Source: Candidatus Fermentibacterota bacterium (GTDB taxonomy: Bacteria > JAFGKV01). Taken from it: 5,583 nucleotides of DNA. Position numbers and translations under genes: made by a program. Below are positions 1 to 5,546 of the stretch, piece after piece (within the stretch, counting starts at the first letter, position 1; each line of letters starts with the position of its first letter). The stretch covers positions 1 to 5,583 of the forward strand of contig JAUXFG010000212.1 in NCBI GenBank assembly GCA_030620115.1, in the 5' to 3' direction. The notes under the pieces were generated by a model. The model made no database searches. It was not told where the DNA came from and saw only the letters and a list, made by a program, of their open reading frames with translations.

Positions 1-184
1 GATGGGGAGAAGAGAGCGTTCAGCGTTCAGCGTTCAGATGATGGAGGATGGGGAGAAGAGAGCGTTCAGCGTTCAGCGTTCAGATGGCGGAGGATGGGGA
101 GAAGAGAGCGTTCAGCGTTCAGCGTTCAGATGATGGAGGATGGGGAGAAGAGAGCGTTCAGCGTTCAGCGTTCAGATGATGGAA
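1..184. repeat. 46-bp tandem repeat, four copies, with nested heptamers
   Basis: Four head-to-tail units begin at 1, 47, 93 and 139, so the period is exactly 46 bp. Each unit opens with GATGGGGAGAAGAG, continues with three consecutive AGCGTTC heptamers (15-35 in the first unit) and ends in GATGATGGAG or a close variant. The second unit has GATGGCGGAG instead. The fourth unit decays after about 183 into unrelated sequence. The array touches the left window edge, so the true copy number may be higher. There are no unique spacers, so it is a minisatellite-like array. Units are nearly identical, which suggests recent expansion. No function can be read from it. Confidence 0.95.
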
Positions 185-198
185 CAAGGAGCAAGGAG

Positions 199-298
199 AG
201 ATTCTTCGCTTCCTGCAGTCGCTCAGAATGACAGTGGTAGTGCCTATGTGGATATTAAATACGTGTCATTCTGAGAGAGCGCAGCGACCGAAGAATCT
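199..298. repeat. Imperfect inverted repeat of the GTCATTCTGAG intergenic family
   Basis: The arm at 199-232 (AGATTCTTCG ... CTCAGAATGAC) is the reverse complement of the arm at 265-298 at 28 of 34 positions, with a 32-bp spacer between them. The ten outermost bases on one side and eleven on the other are perfect; the mismatches sit in the middle of the arms. Each arm is also a weak palindrome (ATTCT / AGAAT). From memory, sequences of the form GTCATTCTGAG...AGAATCT are common dispersed intergenic repeats in several uncultured and anaerobic lineages. A transcript could fold into a long hairpin. A weak promoter-like pair, ATGACA (228-233) and GATATT (251-256) at 17-bp spacing, lies across the left arm and spacer, but it is not strong enough to call. 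Confidence 0.85.
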
Positions 299-300
299 GG

Positions 301-377
301 GGGGAGGGGAATCTGGAATCTCTAATCTGGGGAGGGGAGGAGGATTTCGAAGTGCGGGATTGCGAATTGAGGGATTG
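301..377. other. Intergenic low-complexity purine-rich stretch
   Basis: This piece of the 5' intergenic region is rich in GGGGAGGGG-like runs and short reiterations (GGAATCT, AATCTGGGG, GGGATTG). It looks like degenerate repeat-derived DNA lying between the inverted repeat and the second heptamer array. No gene, RNA or clear promoter is visible in it. Confidence 0.5.
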
Positions 378-412
378 AACGCCGAACATCCAACATTCAA
401 CATCCAACGTCG
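378..412. repeat. Short heptamer array (AACATCC type)
   Basis: Five consecutive 7-bp units can be read: AACGCCG, AACATCC, AACATTC, AACATCC, AACGTCG. The phase is exact and the units vary. The 7-bp period is the same as that of the AGCGTTC heptamers at the left edge, and AACGTCG resembles AGCGTTC, so the two arrays may belong to one family. The array ends 66 bp before the debranching enzyme gene. Confidence 0.7.
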
Positions 413-466
413 AATGCGGAAGCATGTGGCATCCGTCATCGGCTGGCAGACCTAGCCCGACCCACG

Positions 467-473
467 AAAGGGG
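467..473 (+). promoter_or_regulatory. Ribosome binding site of the debranching enzyme gene
   Basis: AAAGGGG lies 5 nt upstream of the ATG at 479. It is a moderate purine-rich Shine-Dalgarno match and supports that ATG, which is also immediately followed by a plausible signal peptide. Confidence 0.55.
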
Positions 474-478
474 ACATC

Positions 479-2530
479 ATGAGCGTTTCTTCTCGGATGA
501 GACTCACGGGGCTTTCGATATGCCTGGCTATGCTCACCTCATGGGCCGCCACACCTGAAGCCGTTGATCCCGATTCTCTCTTCTGGGATGGGCCTTTGGG
601 ATGTCAGATAGATGGATCACGGGCATCTTTCTTCCTGTTTACCCCAAGAGCCTCCTCGGTCACGGCTTATCTCTATGCCACACCAGATGGGCCATCCATA
701 GCGCACACGCCCCTGGCGCCGCTGCGCGACGGATGTTGGACAACTGACCTCGATCTCCCGAATGACGCACGCTACTACGGGTATTGTCTTGATGGGGCCG
801 AAAGCACAACGGTGATCGGGGATCCCTACTCCAAGGCAGTCGCCACGGTGAACGAGTACCAGCACAGGGGCAGAACTCTCCTGTTCCCACCCGATCAGTT
901 CGATTGGGAAGGAGACTCCTGGCTTTCACTCTCCCCGGAAGACGTCATTATCTACGAGGCGCATGTCCGAGACCTCACCGCCCATCCGAGTGCAGGGATT
1001 CCTGATTCGCTGAGAGGAAGCTATAGGGGGCTGTGTGTTGATGGTTGTGCGGGAGGGCTTGCCCACCTGGTAGACTTGGGCATCAACGCAGTGGAGCTTC
1101 TCCCTGTGCAGGACTTCGGCAATATCGAAGTCCCCTTTGAAGATCCCGCAGCTCCGGTCTTGAACACGTGGAATCCCTATGAGAGAAACCATTGGGGCTA
1201 CATGACGTCGTATTTCTTTGCACCGGAGTCGTACTATGGCTCGGGAGCCACCATGGAACCAGGGCAAATCTGCGGAGCAGACGGCAGGCAGGTAACTGAA
1301 TTCAAGGAGCTGGTAAAAACCCTGCACAGCCGAGGAATAGCGGTGATCCTGGATGTAGTCTACAATCATGTATCACAGTACGACTACAATCCTCTCAAGT
1401 ATATCGACACCCAGTACTACTTTCGTCTCACAGACGACGGCAGCTTCCTCTCATTGAGCGGCTGTGGTAATGATCTGAAAACCGAACGTCCCATGACCAG
1501 AAGACTCATCGTCGATAGCGTCCTATACTGGATGGAGGAATACCATATCGATGGGTTCAGATTCGACTTGGCAACCATGATCGACCAAAAAACCCTGGAT
1601 GAAATCACCACACGAGCCATGGAGAAGAATCCGAATGTTCTGCTCATCGCCGAGGCCTGGGGCGGGGGAAAGTATGACCTGGGCGCCTTCTCCAAGATCG
1701 GCTGGGCGGTGTGGAATGATAGGATACGCAACAGCCTCAAAGGGCGAGATCCTTTGGAGGAACCAGGATTTCTTCTGGGTTCGTTCCTGCCGGGGGAGAC
1801 GAAGGCCTCGGTGATCAATCACCTGTGTGGGAGCACGATCTCGGGAGGAGGCCCTCTCCTCGAACCAACCCACTCGGTGAACTACCTCGAGAGCCATGAT
1901 GACCACACCATGGGTGATTTCTTACGCCTTGCCTTGGGTCGCTGCCATCCTGACTCGGCGATCGTCGATCTGGATATCCATGCCCGCCTCTCAGATGCCG
2001 AGCTGGAGATCCACAGAATGCTTGCCCTGGCGCTTTTCAGTAGCCAAGGCATGGTCATGCTCGCCCAAGGACAAGAATTCGGGCGGAGCAAGGTCATTTC
2101 TCCCACAAAGACGCCCGACTCCCATGTCGGACATCTCGATCATAACAGCTATGAGAAGGACAATGAGACGAACTGGCTCAACTACCATCACCGTGATATG
2201 AACCAGTCGCTGAATGACTACTATACGCAGCTCATTCGGCTGCGGAAAGGGCTCAAAGGCCTCGGCGGCGTCGGCCCGGAAGAGATCACGGAACTGGAAA
2301 CAGGAGATTCTCTTTGTGTGGCTCTTTACATCGATGCGTCACAGGTGGGAGACCCCGGCGATCTGATCCTTCTCCTCAATCCCTCACCACATGAGATACA
2401 TCTTGATCTTCCACAGGGCACATGGCGCGCTCTGGTCACTGGCGAAACCGTTTCGACTCGCGAAACAGCACCGCCAGTGGATCAGCATTTCACCATCCCG
2501 CCTAGAAGTGGCGCCCTGCTCATGGAGTAA
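479..2530 (+). CDS. Secreted GH13 alpha-glucan debranching enzyme (pullulanase/isoamylase type)
   Basis: The product (683 aa) should hydrolyse alpha-1,6 branch points in pullulan, starch or glycogen. Residues 1-23 look like a Sec signal peptide: a basic start (MSVSSRMR), a hydrophobic core and a possible cut after SWA. A CBM48-like N-terminal domain spans about 33-125, ending in the pullulanase-like DPYSKAVA. The TIM barrel begins near VIIYEAHVRD (157-165). All four GH13 motifs are intact: region I DVVYNH (292-297), region II GFRFDLA with nucleophile D363, region III IAEAW with acid/base E392, and region IV ESHDD with D474. SGCGNDLKTERPM (327-339) is pullulanase-like. In place of the type I pullulanase signature YNWGYDP it has NHWGYMTSYFFAP (237-249), which is closer to isoamylases. 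A beta-sandwich-like C-terminal domain follows from about 605. The length fits a single-module enzyme. No other glycogen gene lies nearby, and linkage preference cannot be settled from sequence alone. Confidence 0.9.
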   Translation: MSVSSRMRLTGLSICLAMLTSWAATPEAVDPDSLFWDGPLGCQIDGSRASFFLFTPRASSVTAYLYATPDGPSIAHTPLAPLRDGCWTTDLDLPNDARYYGYCLDGAESTTVIGDPYSKAVATVNEYQHRGRTLLFPPDQFDWEGDSWLSLSPEDVIIYEAHVRDLTAHPSAGIPDSLRGSYRGLCVDGCAGGLAHLVDLGINAVELLPVQDFGNIEVPFEDPAAPVLNTWNPYERNHWGYMTSYFFAPESYYGSGATMEPGQICGADGRQVTEFKELVKTLHSRGIAVILDVVYNHVSQYDYNPLKYIDTQYYFRLTDDGSFLSLSGCGNDLKTERPMTRRLIVDSVLYWMEEYHIDGFRFDLATMIDQKTLDEITTRAMEKNPNVLLIAEAWGGGKYDLGAFSKIGWAVWNDRIRNSLKGRDPLEEPGFLLGSFLPGETKASVINHLCGSTISGGGPLLEPTHSVNYLESHDDHTMGDFLRLALGRCHPDSAIVDLDIHARLSDAELEIHRMLALALFSSQGMVMLAQGQEFGRSKVISPTKTPDSHVGHLDHNSYEKDNETNWLNYHHRDMNQSLNDYYTQLIRLRKGLKGLGGVGPEEITELETGDSLCVALYIDASQVGDPGDLILLLNPSPHEIHLDLPQGTWRALVTGETVSTRETAPPVDQHFTIPPRSGALLME

Positions 2531-2607
2531 ACAGACTTCAGGTAGGGCAATTGTTCTATCGGCTGATGCAGTCCCTCGGCGGACGCGGGATTGGTGAAAA
2601 ATCCGGG
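2531..2607. other. Convergent intergenic gap
   Basis: This 77-bp gap separates the 3' ends of the debranching enzyme gene (+) and the sigma factor gene (-). It contains a 7-bp stem with one mismatch (2572-2578 with 2584-2590) and a 5-bp stem GGATT/AATCC (2588-2592 with 2600-2604). Neither is followed by a T-run in the direction of the plus-strand gene, so no strong terminator is visible for it. Confidence 0.6.
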
Positions 2608-2630
2608 CTAGGACAGATGGGCTCTTAGCC
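2597..2630 (-). terminator. Weak candidate terminator after the sigma factor gene
   Basis: Read on the minus strand, GGCTA (2630-2626) can pair with TAGCC (2610-2606), and a run of five T (2601-2597) follows four bases later. The stem is only 5 bp with a 15-nt loop, and it overlaps the TAG stop codon. It is in the right place and orientation but is poor as an intrinsic terminator. Confidence 0.2.
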
Positions 2631-3462
2631 GCTTGGCACGCTTCGCATGCCTCAGCCTCTTGATGGCCTTCTCCTTGATCTGTCTGACACGTTCCCTGGT
2701 GAGCCCCAGATGTTGGCCGATCTCTTCGAGCGTGCACTGACGATCCCTGTTGACGCCGAAGTAGAGGGTGGTGACCTCTTGCTCACGGGGGGTCAATGTC
2801 TCCAGTGCCTTGGCGATGTCAGTACTCAGGGATTCATCCATCAACCATTCGTCCGGTGAGGGGGCCAGGTCGTCCTCCAGGAAATCCAGCAGACGATTCC
2901 CTTCCTCGCCCCGCACCGATGCATCAAGGGAGAGATGGTGTCCTGAGATCCGGAGAGTCTCGTTGACCTCTTCAACGCTCATGGAGAGCTCATCTGCAAT
3001 CTCTTGCGGCGTCGGTTCCCGGCCGAACTCCTGACCAAGCTGATCAGACCGTTTGCCGATCTTGTGCAGTGCCCCGGCACGGTTCAAGGGTAGCCGGACT
3101 ATGCGGCTATGCTCCGCCAACGCCTGAAGGATAGCCTGGCGGATCCACCAGACCGCGTACGAGATGAACTTGTACCCCTTCGTCTCGTCGAAACGTATGG
3201 CCGCCTTGATGAGACCAACGTTTCCCTCATTGATCAAGTCAGGCAATGAGAGCCCTTGGTTCTTGTACTGCTTCGCCACACTGACCACGAAGCGGAGATT
3301 CGCCCGCGTAAGCTGATGGAGCGCCTCTTCGTCTCCTTGTTTTATCCGCTTGGCCAGCTCGACTTCCTGTTCCTGTCTCAGCAACGCTACGGTACTGATT
3401 TCCTTCAGGTACAGATCAAGTGAACGGTCTTCCGCATCTCTATACGCAGATCGTTTTGCCAA
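2608..3462 (-). CDS. RNA polymerase sigma-70 family factor, RpoD-like, short form
   Basis: This 284-residue sigma factor directs core RNA polymerase to promoters in the cytoplasm. Region 1.2 is at about 14-46 (DLYLKEIS...ELAKRI). Region 2 is at about 54-111 and holds DLINEGNVGLIKA (75-87), the -10 recognition stretch FDETKGYKFISYAVWWIRQA and melting aromatics. Region 3 starts at HSRIVRLPLN (118-127). Region 4 is at about 217-273, with the -35-binding helix-turn-helix TLEEIGQHLGLTRERVRQIK (244-263). Region 1.1 is absent. Length and sequence resemble the primary sigma of Bacteroidetes/Chlorobi-type bacteria, but a group 2 paralogue is possible. The start codon is TTG, chosen because the only later Met (161) lies past region 2 and a strong ribosome site sits 7 nt upstream. 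It follows the protease gene by 24 bp, so the two are probably cotranscribed. Confidence 0.95.
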   Translation of the reverse strand: MAKRSAYRDAEDRSLDLYLKEISTVALLRQEQEVELAKRIKQGDEEALHQLTRANLRFVVSVAKQYKNQGLSLPDLINEGNVGLIKAAIRFDETKGYKFISYAVWWIRQAILQALAEHSRIVRLPLNRAGALHKIGKRSDQLGQEFGREPTPQEIADELSMSVEEVNETLRISGHHLSLDASVRGEEGNRLLDFLEDDLAPSPDEWLMDESLSTDIAKALETLTPREQEVTTLYFGVNRDRQCTLEEIGQHLGLTRERVRQIKEKAIKRLRHAKRAKRLRAHLS

Positions 3463-3468
3463 AAGAGC

Positions 3469-3477
3469 TCCTCCTCT
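3469..3477 (-). promoter_or_regulatory. Strong Shine-Dalgarno of the sigma factor gene, fixing a TTG start
   Basis: On the minus strand AGAGGAGGA lies just before the TTG at 3462-3460, with 7 nt between GGAGG and the start codon. This near-ideal site makes the TTG the credible initiator. It sits in the 24-bp gap after the protease stop codon, so translation would begin afresh on the shared message. Confidence 0.85.
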
Positions 3478-3486
3478 AGGCCAAGA

Positions 3487-4956
3487 TCACTCGTCTTCGG
3501 GTTTGATGGGTACAAATCTCGAGCCCGTGGCTCCCTTCACAAGAAGCACGGCCGGCTTTCCGGATTCCCTTGCCTGATCGATCAGATCATGGTAATGAGT
3601 TACGCTTCGCACTTTCTCATGCCCCACTTTCGTGACGACATCGCCACGCCGGAGGCCGGCCTCTTCAGCCGCGCTTCCCCGGTTTACATTTATGATCACG
3701 ACGCCCTCATCCGCATCAACGCCCAGCTGACGCGCCTCGGGGGAGTCGATATCGACCACCTCGCAACCAAGCCAGGAGGCGGAGGGCGACTCAGAAGATA
3801 TTTGGGACAGATCAGACGGTCGTTCCCCCAACGTGACCTTGAGTCGCTTGATCTTTCCGTTCCGATTGACTTCGAGTTCGACCTTGGAGCCAACCGACAA
3901 GCGCGCAACTTTGAACTGGAGATCTTCCGGCGTGACCACCGGCTCCCCATCGACCTTGAGCACCACATCCCCGACCTCCAAGCCACCTTTGGCAGCCGGG
4001 CTGTCCTTGAACACATCATTGATGAGAACGCCTTCAACGCCTTCGAGGCTCAGGCCTTCAGCCAGATCATTACTCAACTTCCCGATCTGTACGCCAAGCC
4101 AGCCTCGCACCACCTTGCCGTGATCCTTAAGTTGGTCGATGACCTCATGAGCGAGATTCACCGGAATGGCAAAGCCGATGCCGACATTTCCACCCGTGGG
4201 AGTGCTGATGGCGGCATTCACGCCAATAACCCGACCAAGAGTGTCCACAAGCGGACCACCGGAGTTGCCGAAGTTGATTGACGCGTCAGTCTGGATATAG
4301 TCCTGGTAGGCGGGGCTTTGGCGCCCGAATCGAAGATTGCTCCTCCCCAAAGCCGAAACGACGCCAACGGTAACCGTTCGATCAAAACCCAACGGATTTC
4401 CCACCGCCATCACCCAGTCACCGACGTTGAGGGCGTTGGAGTCTCCCAACTCCAACACAGACAGCTCCTCTTTAGGTTCGATCTTCAAGAGGGCAAGATC
4501 CGTCTCGGGATCGACACCAATGATCTCCGCCTTGTACTCGCTGTCATCGGACAGCCTTACCATGATTTTGGCATCAGCAGATTGAACCACATGATTATTC
4601 GTCAAGATATAGCCTGCGGCATCGATAATGAATCCGGATCCGAGGCTTCTTTGCTTCCGCTCCTCCGGAATGCCCCTGAATCTGAAGAATTCCTTGAAGA
4701 ACTCGTCCATGGGTCCGTAGAACTCACCATTGGTCCGGGATTGCCTGACGGTTCTTTCGCTGCTCACATTCACCACCGCAGGCACGACCGCCTGGGCAAT
4801 GCCCGACCACGAGGGAATGGACATCACCGGCGCTTCAGACGAAGATGCTGCTTCCAATGATGGGCTCAACCCTTTCCCGGAAGCAATCACAAGGCCGATG
4901 ACCAATCCTGAGGCAATGGCCAAAGCGACTATGAAGACTTTGCGAAACGCATCCAT
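3487..4956 (-). CDS. Do-family (HtrA/DegP-like) periplasmic serine protease with two PDZ domains
   Basis: This is an envelope quality-control protease/chaperone that degrades misfolded exported proteins. From the start chosen here it has 489 residues. A hydrophobic segment at 7-26 follows MDAFRK and acts as signal peptide or membrane anchor; no clear cleavage site is seen. The trypsin-like domain (about 50-275) has the complete triad: H122 in TNNHVV, D153 in DPETDLALLKI and S232 in GNSGGPL. PDZ1 is at about 283-381 (RGWLGVQI onward) and PDZ2 at about 393-476. The loop before the catalytic core is short, more like DegQ than E. coli DegP. The frame stays open to an ATG at 5088, but GGAGG lies 9 nt before the ATG at 4956, whereas it directly abuts the ATG at 4965, and the upstream 44 residues look non-coding. 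The sigma factor gene follows by 24 bp. Confidence 0.93.
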   Translation of the reverse strand: MDAFRKVFIVALAIASGLVIGLVIASGKGLSPSLEAASSSEAPVMSIPSWSGIAQAVVPAVVNVSSERTVRQSRTNGEFYGPMDEFFKEFFRFRGIPEERKQRSLGSGFIIDAAGYILTNNHVVQSADAKIMVRLSDDSEYKAEIIGVDPETDLALLKIEPKEELSVLELGDSNALNVGDWVMAVGNPLGFDRTVTVGVVSALGRSNLRFGRQSPAYQDYIQTDASINFGNSGGPLVDTLGRVIGVNAAISTPTGGNVGIGFAIPVNLAHEVIDQLKDHGKVVRGWLGVQIGKLSNDLAEGLSLEGVEGVLINDVFKDSPAAKGGLEVGDVVLKVDGEPVVTPEDLQFKVARLSVGSKVELEVNRNGKIKRLKVTLGERPSDLSQISSESPSASWLGCEVVDIDSPEARQLGVDADEGVVIINVNRGSAAEEAGLRRGDVVTKVGHEKVRSVTHYHDLIDQARESGKPAVLLVKGATGSRFVPIKPEDE

Positions 4957-4965
4957 CTCACTCAT

Positions 4966-4970
4966 CCTCC
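4966..4970 (-). promoter_or_regulatory. Shine-Dalgarno deciding the protease start
   Basis: GGAGG on the minus strand is 9 nt upstream of the ATG at 4956-4954 and has zero spacing to the ATG at 4965-4963. Only the former spacing allows normal initiation. The farther ATG codons at 5061 and 5088 have no visible ribosome site. Confidence 0.7.
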
Positions 4971-5005
4971 AACTCAAACGTTTCGGAAGCGATCCATGTG
5001 AGCCC

Positions 5006-5034
5006 TTTTCTGCCCTATGGTCCGCTATTGTCAA
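5006..5034 (-). promoter_or_regulatory. Possible secondary promoter of the protease operon
   Basis: A perfect -35 hexamer TTGACA (5034-5029, minus strand) lies about 70 bp upstream of the protease ATG. At 17-bp spacing the -10 position reads AGAAAA, which is poor. It could be an activator-dependent or alternative-sigma promoter, or chance. Confidence 0.25.
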
Positions 5035-5043
5035 AGGTGTATT

Positions 5044-5061
5044 ATGACGCTTCGGCGTCAT
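5044..5061. promoter_or_regulatory. Perfect 7-bp dyad ATGACGC-N4-GCGTCAT
   Basis: ATGACGC (5044-5050) and GCGTCAT (5055-5061) are exact inverted copies around a 4-bp centre. On the plus strand the loop is C(UUCG)G, a very stable tetraloop form; on the minus strand, where the protease leader would be transcribed, the loop is CGAA. No T-run follows on either strand, so it is not a standard terminator. The dyad lies 9 bp upstream of the TTGACA at 5034 and inside the predicted leader. It may be an operator or an RNA hairpin; the sequence does not say which. Confidence 0.4.
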
Positions 5062-5099
5062 GGTGCGATCAAGAAGCGCGCCGGCCATCTCGGCGGCAT

Positions 5100-5117
5100 G
5101 GGTAGCAGGCGATACCC
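5100..5117. other. Small hairpin in the predicted protease leader
   Basis: GGGTA (5100-5104) and TACCC (5113-5117) form a perfect 5-bp stem around an 8-nt loop. It lies inside the leader predicted from the promoter at 5231-5259. A stem this short can arise by chance. Confidence 0.25.
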
Positions 5118-5230
5118 CCGTTTCAGTAGGTCAATGATGGATGCCGCAGACGAGGCGCGCGAGGAATAGATACACTCCCCGTCATCGACAGTTCCGCTGC
5201 ACCTATAGGGAATATAGGATTTAACCAATA

Positions 5231-5259
5231 AGTATAACTACATGATGCCTCGAAGTCAA
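5231..5259 (-). promoter_or_regulatory. Sigma-70 type promoter upstream of the protease-sigma operon
   Basis: On the minus strand TTGACT (5259-5254) is separated by exactly 17 bp from TATACT (5236-5231). Each hexamer differs from consensus by one base. The surrounding DNA (about 5200-5245) is clearly more AT-rich than the rest of the window. Transcription would start near 5224 and run toward the protease, giving a leader of about 270 nt. An 8-bp palindrome CCTATAGG (5202-5209) lies just downstream of the expected start. Confidence 0.6.
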
Positions 5260-5434
5260 GCCATGTCCTTGGCCACGCGGAACGTGCCTGGCTCCCGCGC
5301 CTCTCACCCGTCACTCCCCAGTGACATATTCCACTGCAAAATCGATCTCACCTGCTCGGTTCGATCACCCCATCGCCTCCCTGCATCGTTCACCGGATAA
5401 ATCTCCATAATTCCTGCTTCTACATGCGAGCCAG

Positions 5435-5524
5435 CACTGTCATTCTGAGTGACTCATAGGAGCGAGGAATCTCTCCTACATCCTTCCTCCGTCATCTGAA
5501 CGCTGAACGCTCTCTTCTTCCCCA
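5435..5524. repeat. Inverted copy of the composite left-end repeat
   Basis: Read on the minus strand, this segment contains GAAGAGAGCGTTCAGCG with two heptamers (5516-5498), then GATGACGGAGG, then AGGAGAGATTC...CTCGCT...ACTCAGAATGACAGTG (5476-5435). The same modules occur in the same order on the plus strand at about 147-236. The right copy has two AGCGTTC heptamers instead of three and differs at scattered positions. It is therefore a diverged member of the same composite repeat, in opposite orientation, bracketing the three genes. Confidence 0.8.
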
Positions 5525-5546
5525 TTCACCCATTCACCCATTTCGG
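5522..5546. repeat. Short 8-bp tandem repeat CCCATTCA
   Basis: CCCATTCA occurs twice in a row beside the composite repeat and is followed by a third partial copy (CCCATTT). It is a minor simple repeat. The last ~35 bases of the window hold nothing recognisable. Confidence 0.6.

Larger units (their letters stand above)
4971..5434. other. Upstream region of the protease operon, no gene seen
   Basis: This stretch holds the promoters and dyads listed separately and no credible gene. A 63-codon minus-strand frame (5314-5123) covers the predicted promoter and lacks a ribosome site or recognisable motif. Farther upstream, GTCACT (5310-5315) and AGTGAC (5320-5325) form a perfect 6-bp dyad around CCCC, about 50 bp upstream of the -35 box. 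I recognise nothing between 5326 and 5434. Confidence 0.6.

Noticed and set aside
1-184. Possible CRISPR array at the left edge
   Set aside because: The units abut with no unique spacers and contain internal heptamer repeats; no cas gene is present. It is a tandem repeat.
228-455. 75-codon plus-strand ORF
   Set aside because: It reads through the inverted repeat and heptamer array, has low-complexity content, no ribosome site and no recognisable motif.
479-550. Lipoprotein signal in the debranching enzyme (LSIC around Cys15)
   Set aside because: The residue before the cysteine is Ile, which does not fit a lipobox, and the Cys lies in the middle of the hydrophobic core.
926-2106. Several minus-strand ORFs of 66-147 codons inside the debranching enzyme gene
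   Set aside because: They are antisense shadows of a gene with all GH13 motifs intact in the plus frame.
3589-4281. 230-codon plus-strand ORF opposite the protease
   Set aside because: It lies wholly antisense to the conserved protease and PDZ coding sequence; its length is explained by codon bias of the real gene, and it has no motif of its own.
4318-4860. 180-codon plus-strand ORF opposite the protease
   Set aside because: It is antisense to the catalytic domain of the protease, with a composition typical of a shadow frame and no domain recognised.
4957-5088. N-terminal extension of the protease to the ATG at 5088
   Set aside because: No ribosome site precedes 5088 or 5061, the 44 extra residues are unlike a signal sequence, and GGAGG is placed correctly only for the ATG at 4956.
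5123-5314. 63-codon minus-strand ORF
   Set aside because: It overlaps the predicted promoter, has no ribosome site and shows no known motif.
139-5524. Composite transposon bounded by terminal inverted repeats
   Set aside because: There is no transposase or recombinase, the end repeats are diverged and of tandem type, and no target-site duplication is seen. The enclosed genes include ordinary housekeeping functions.
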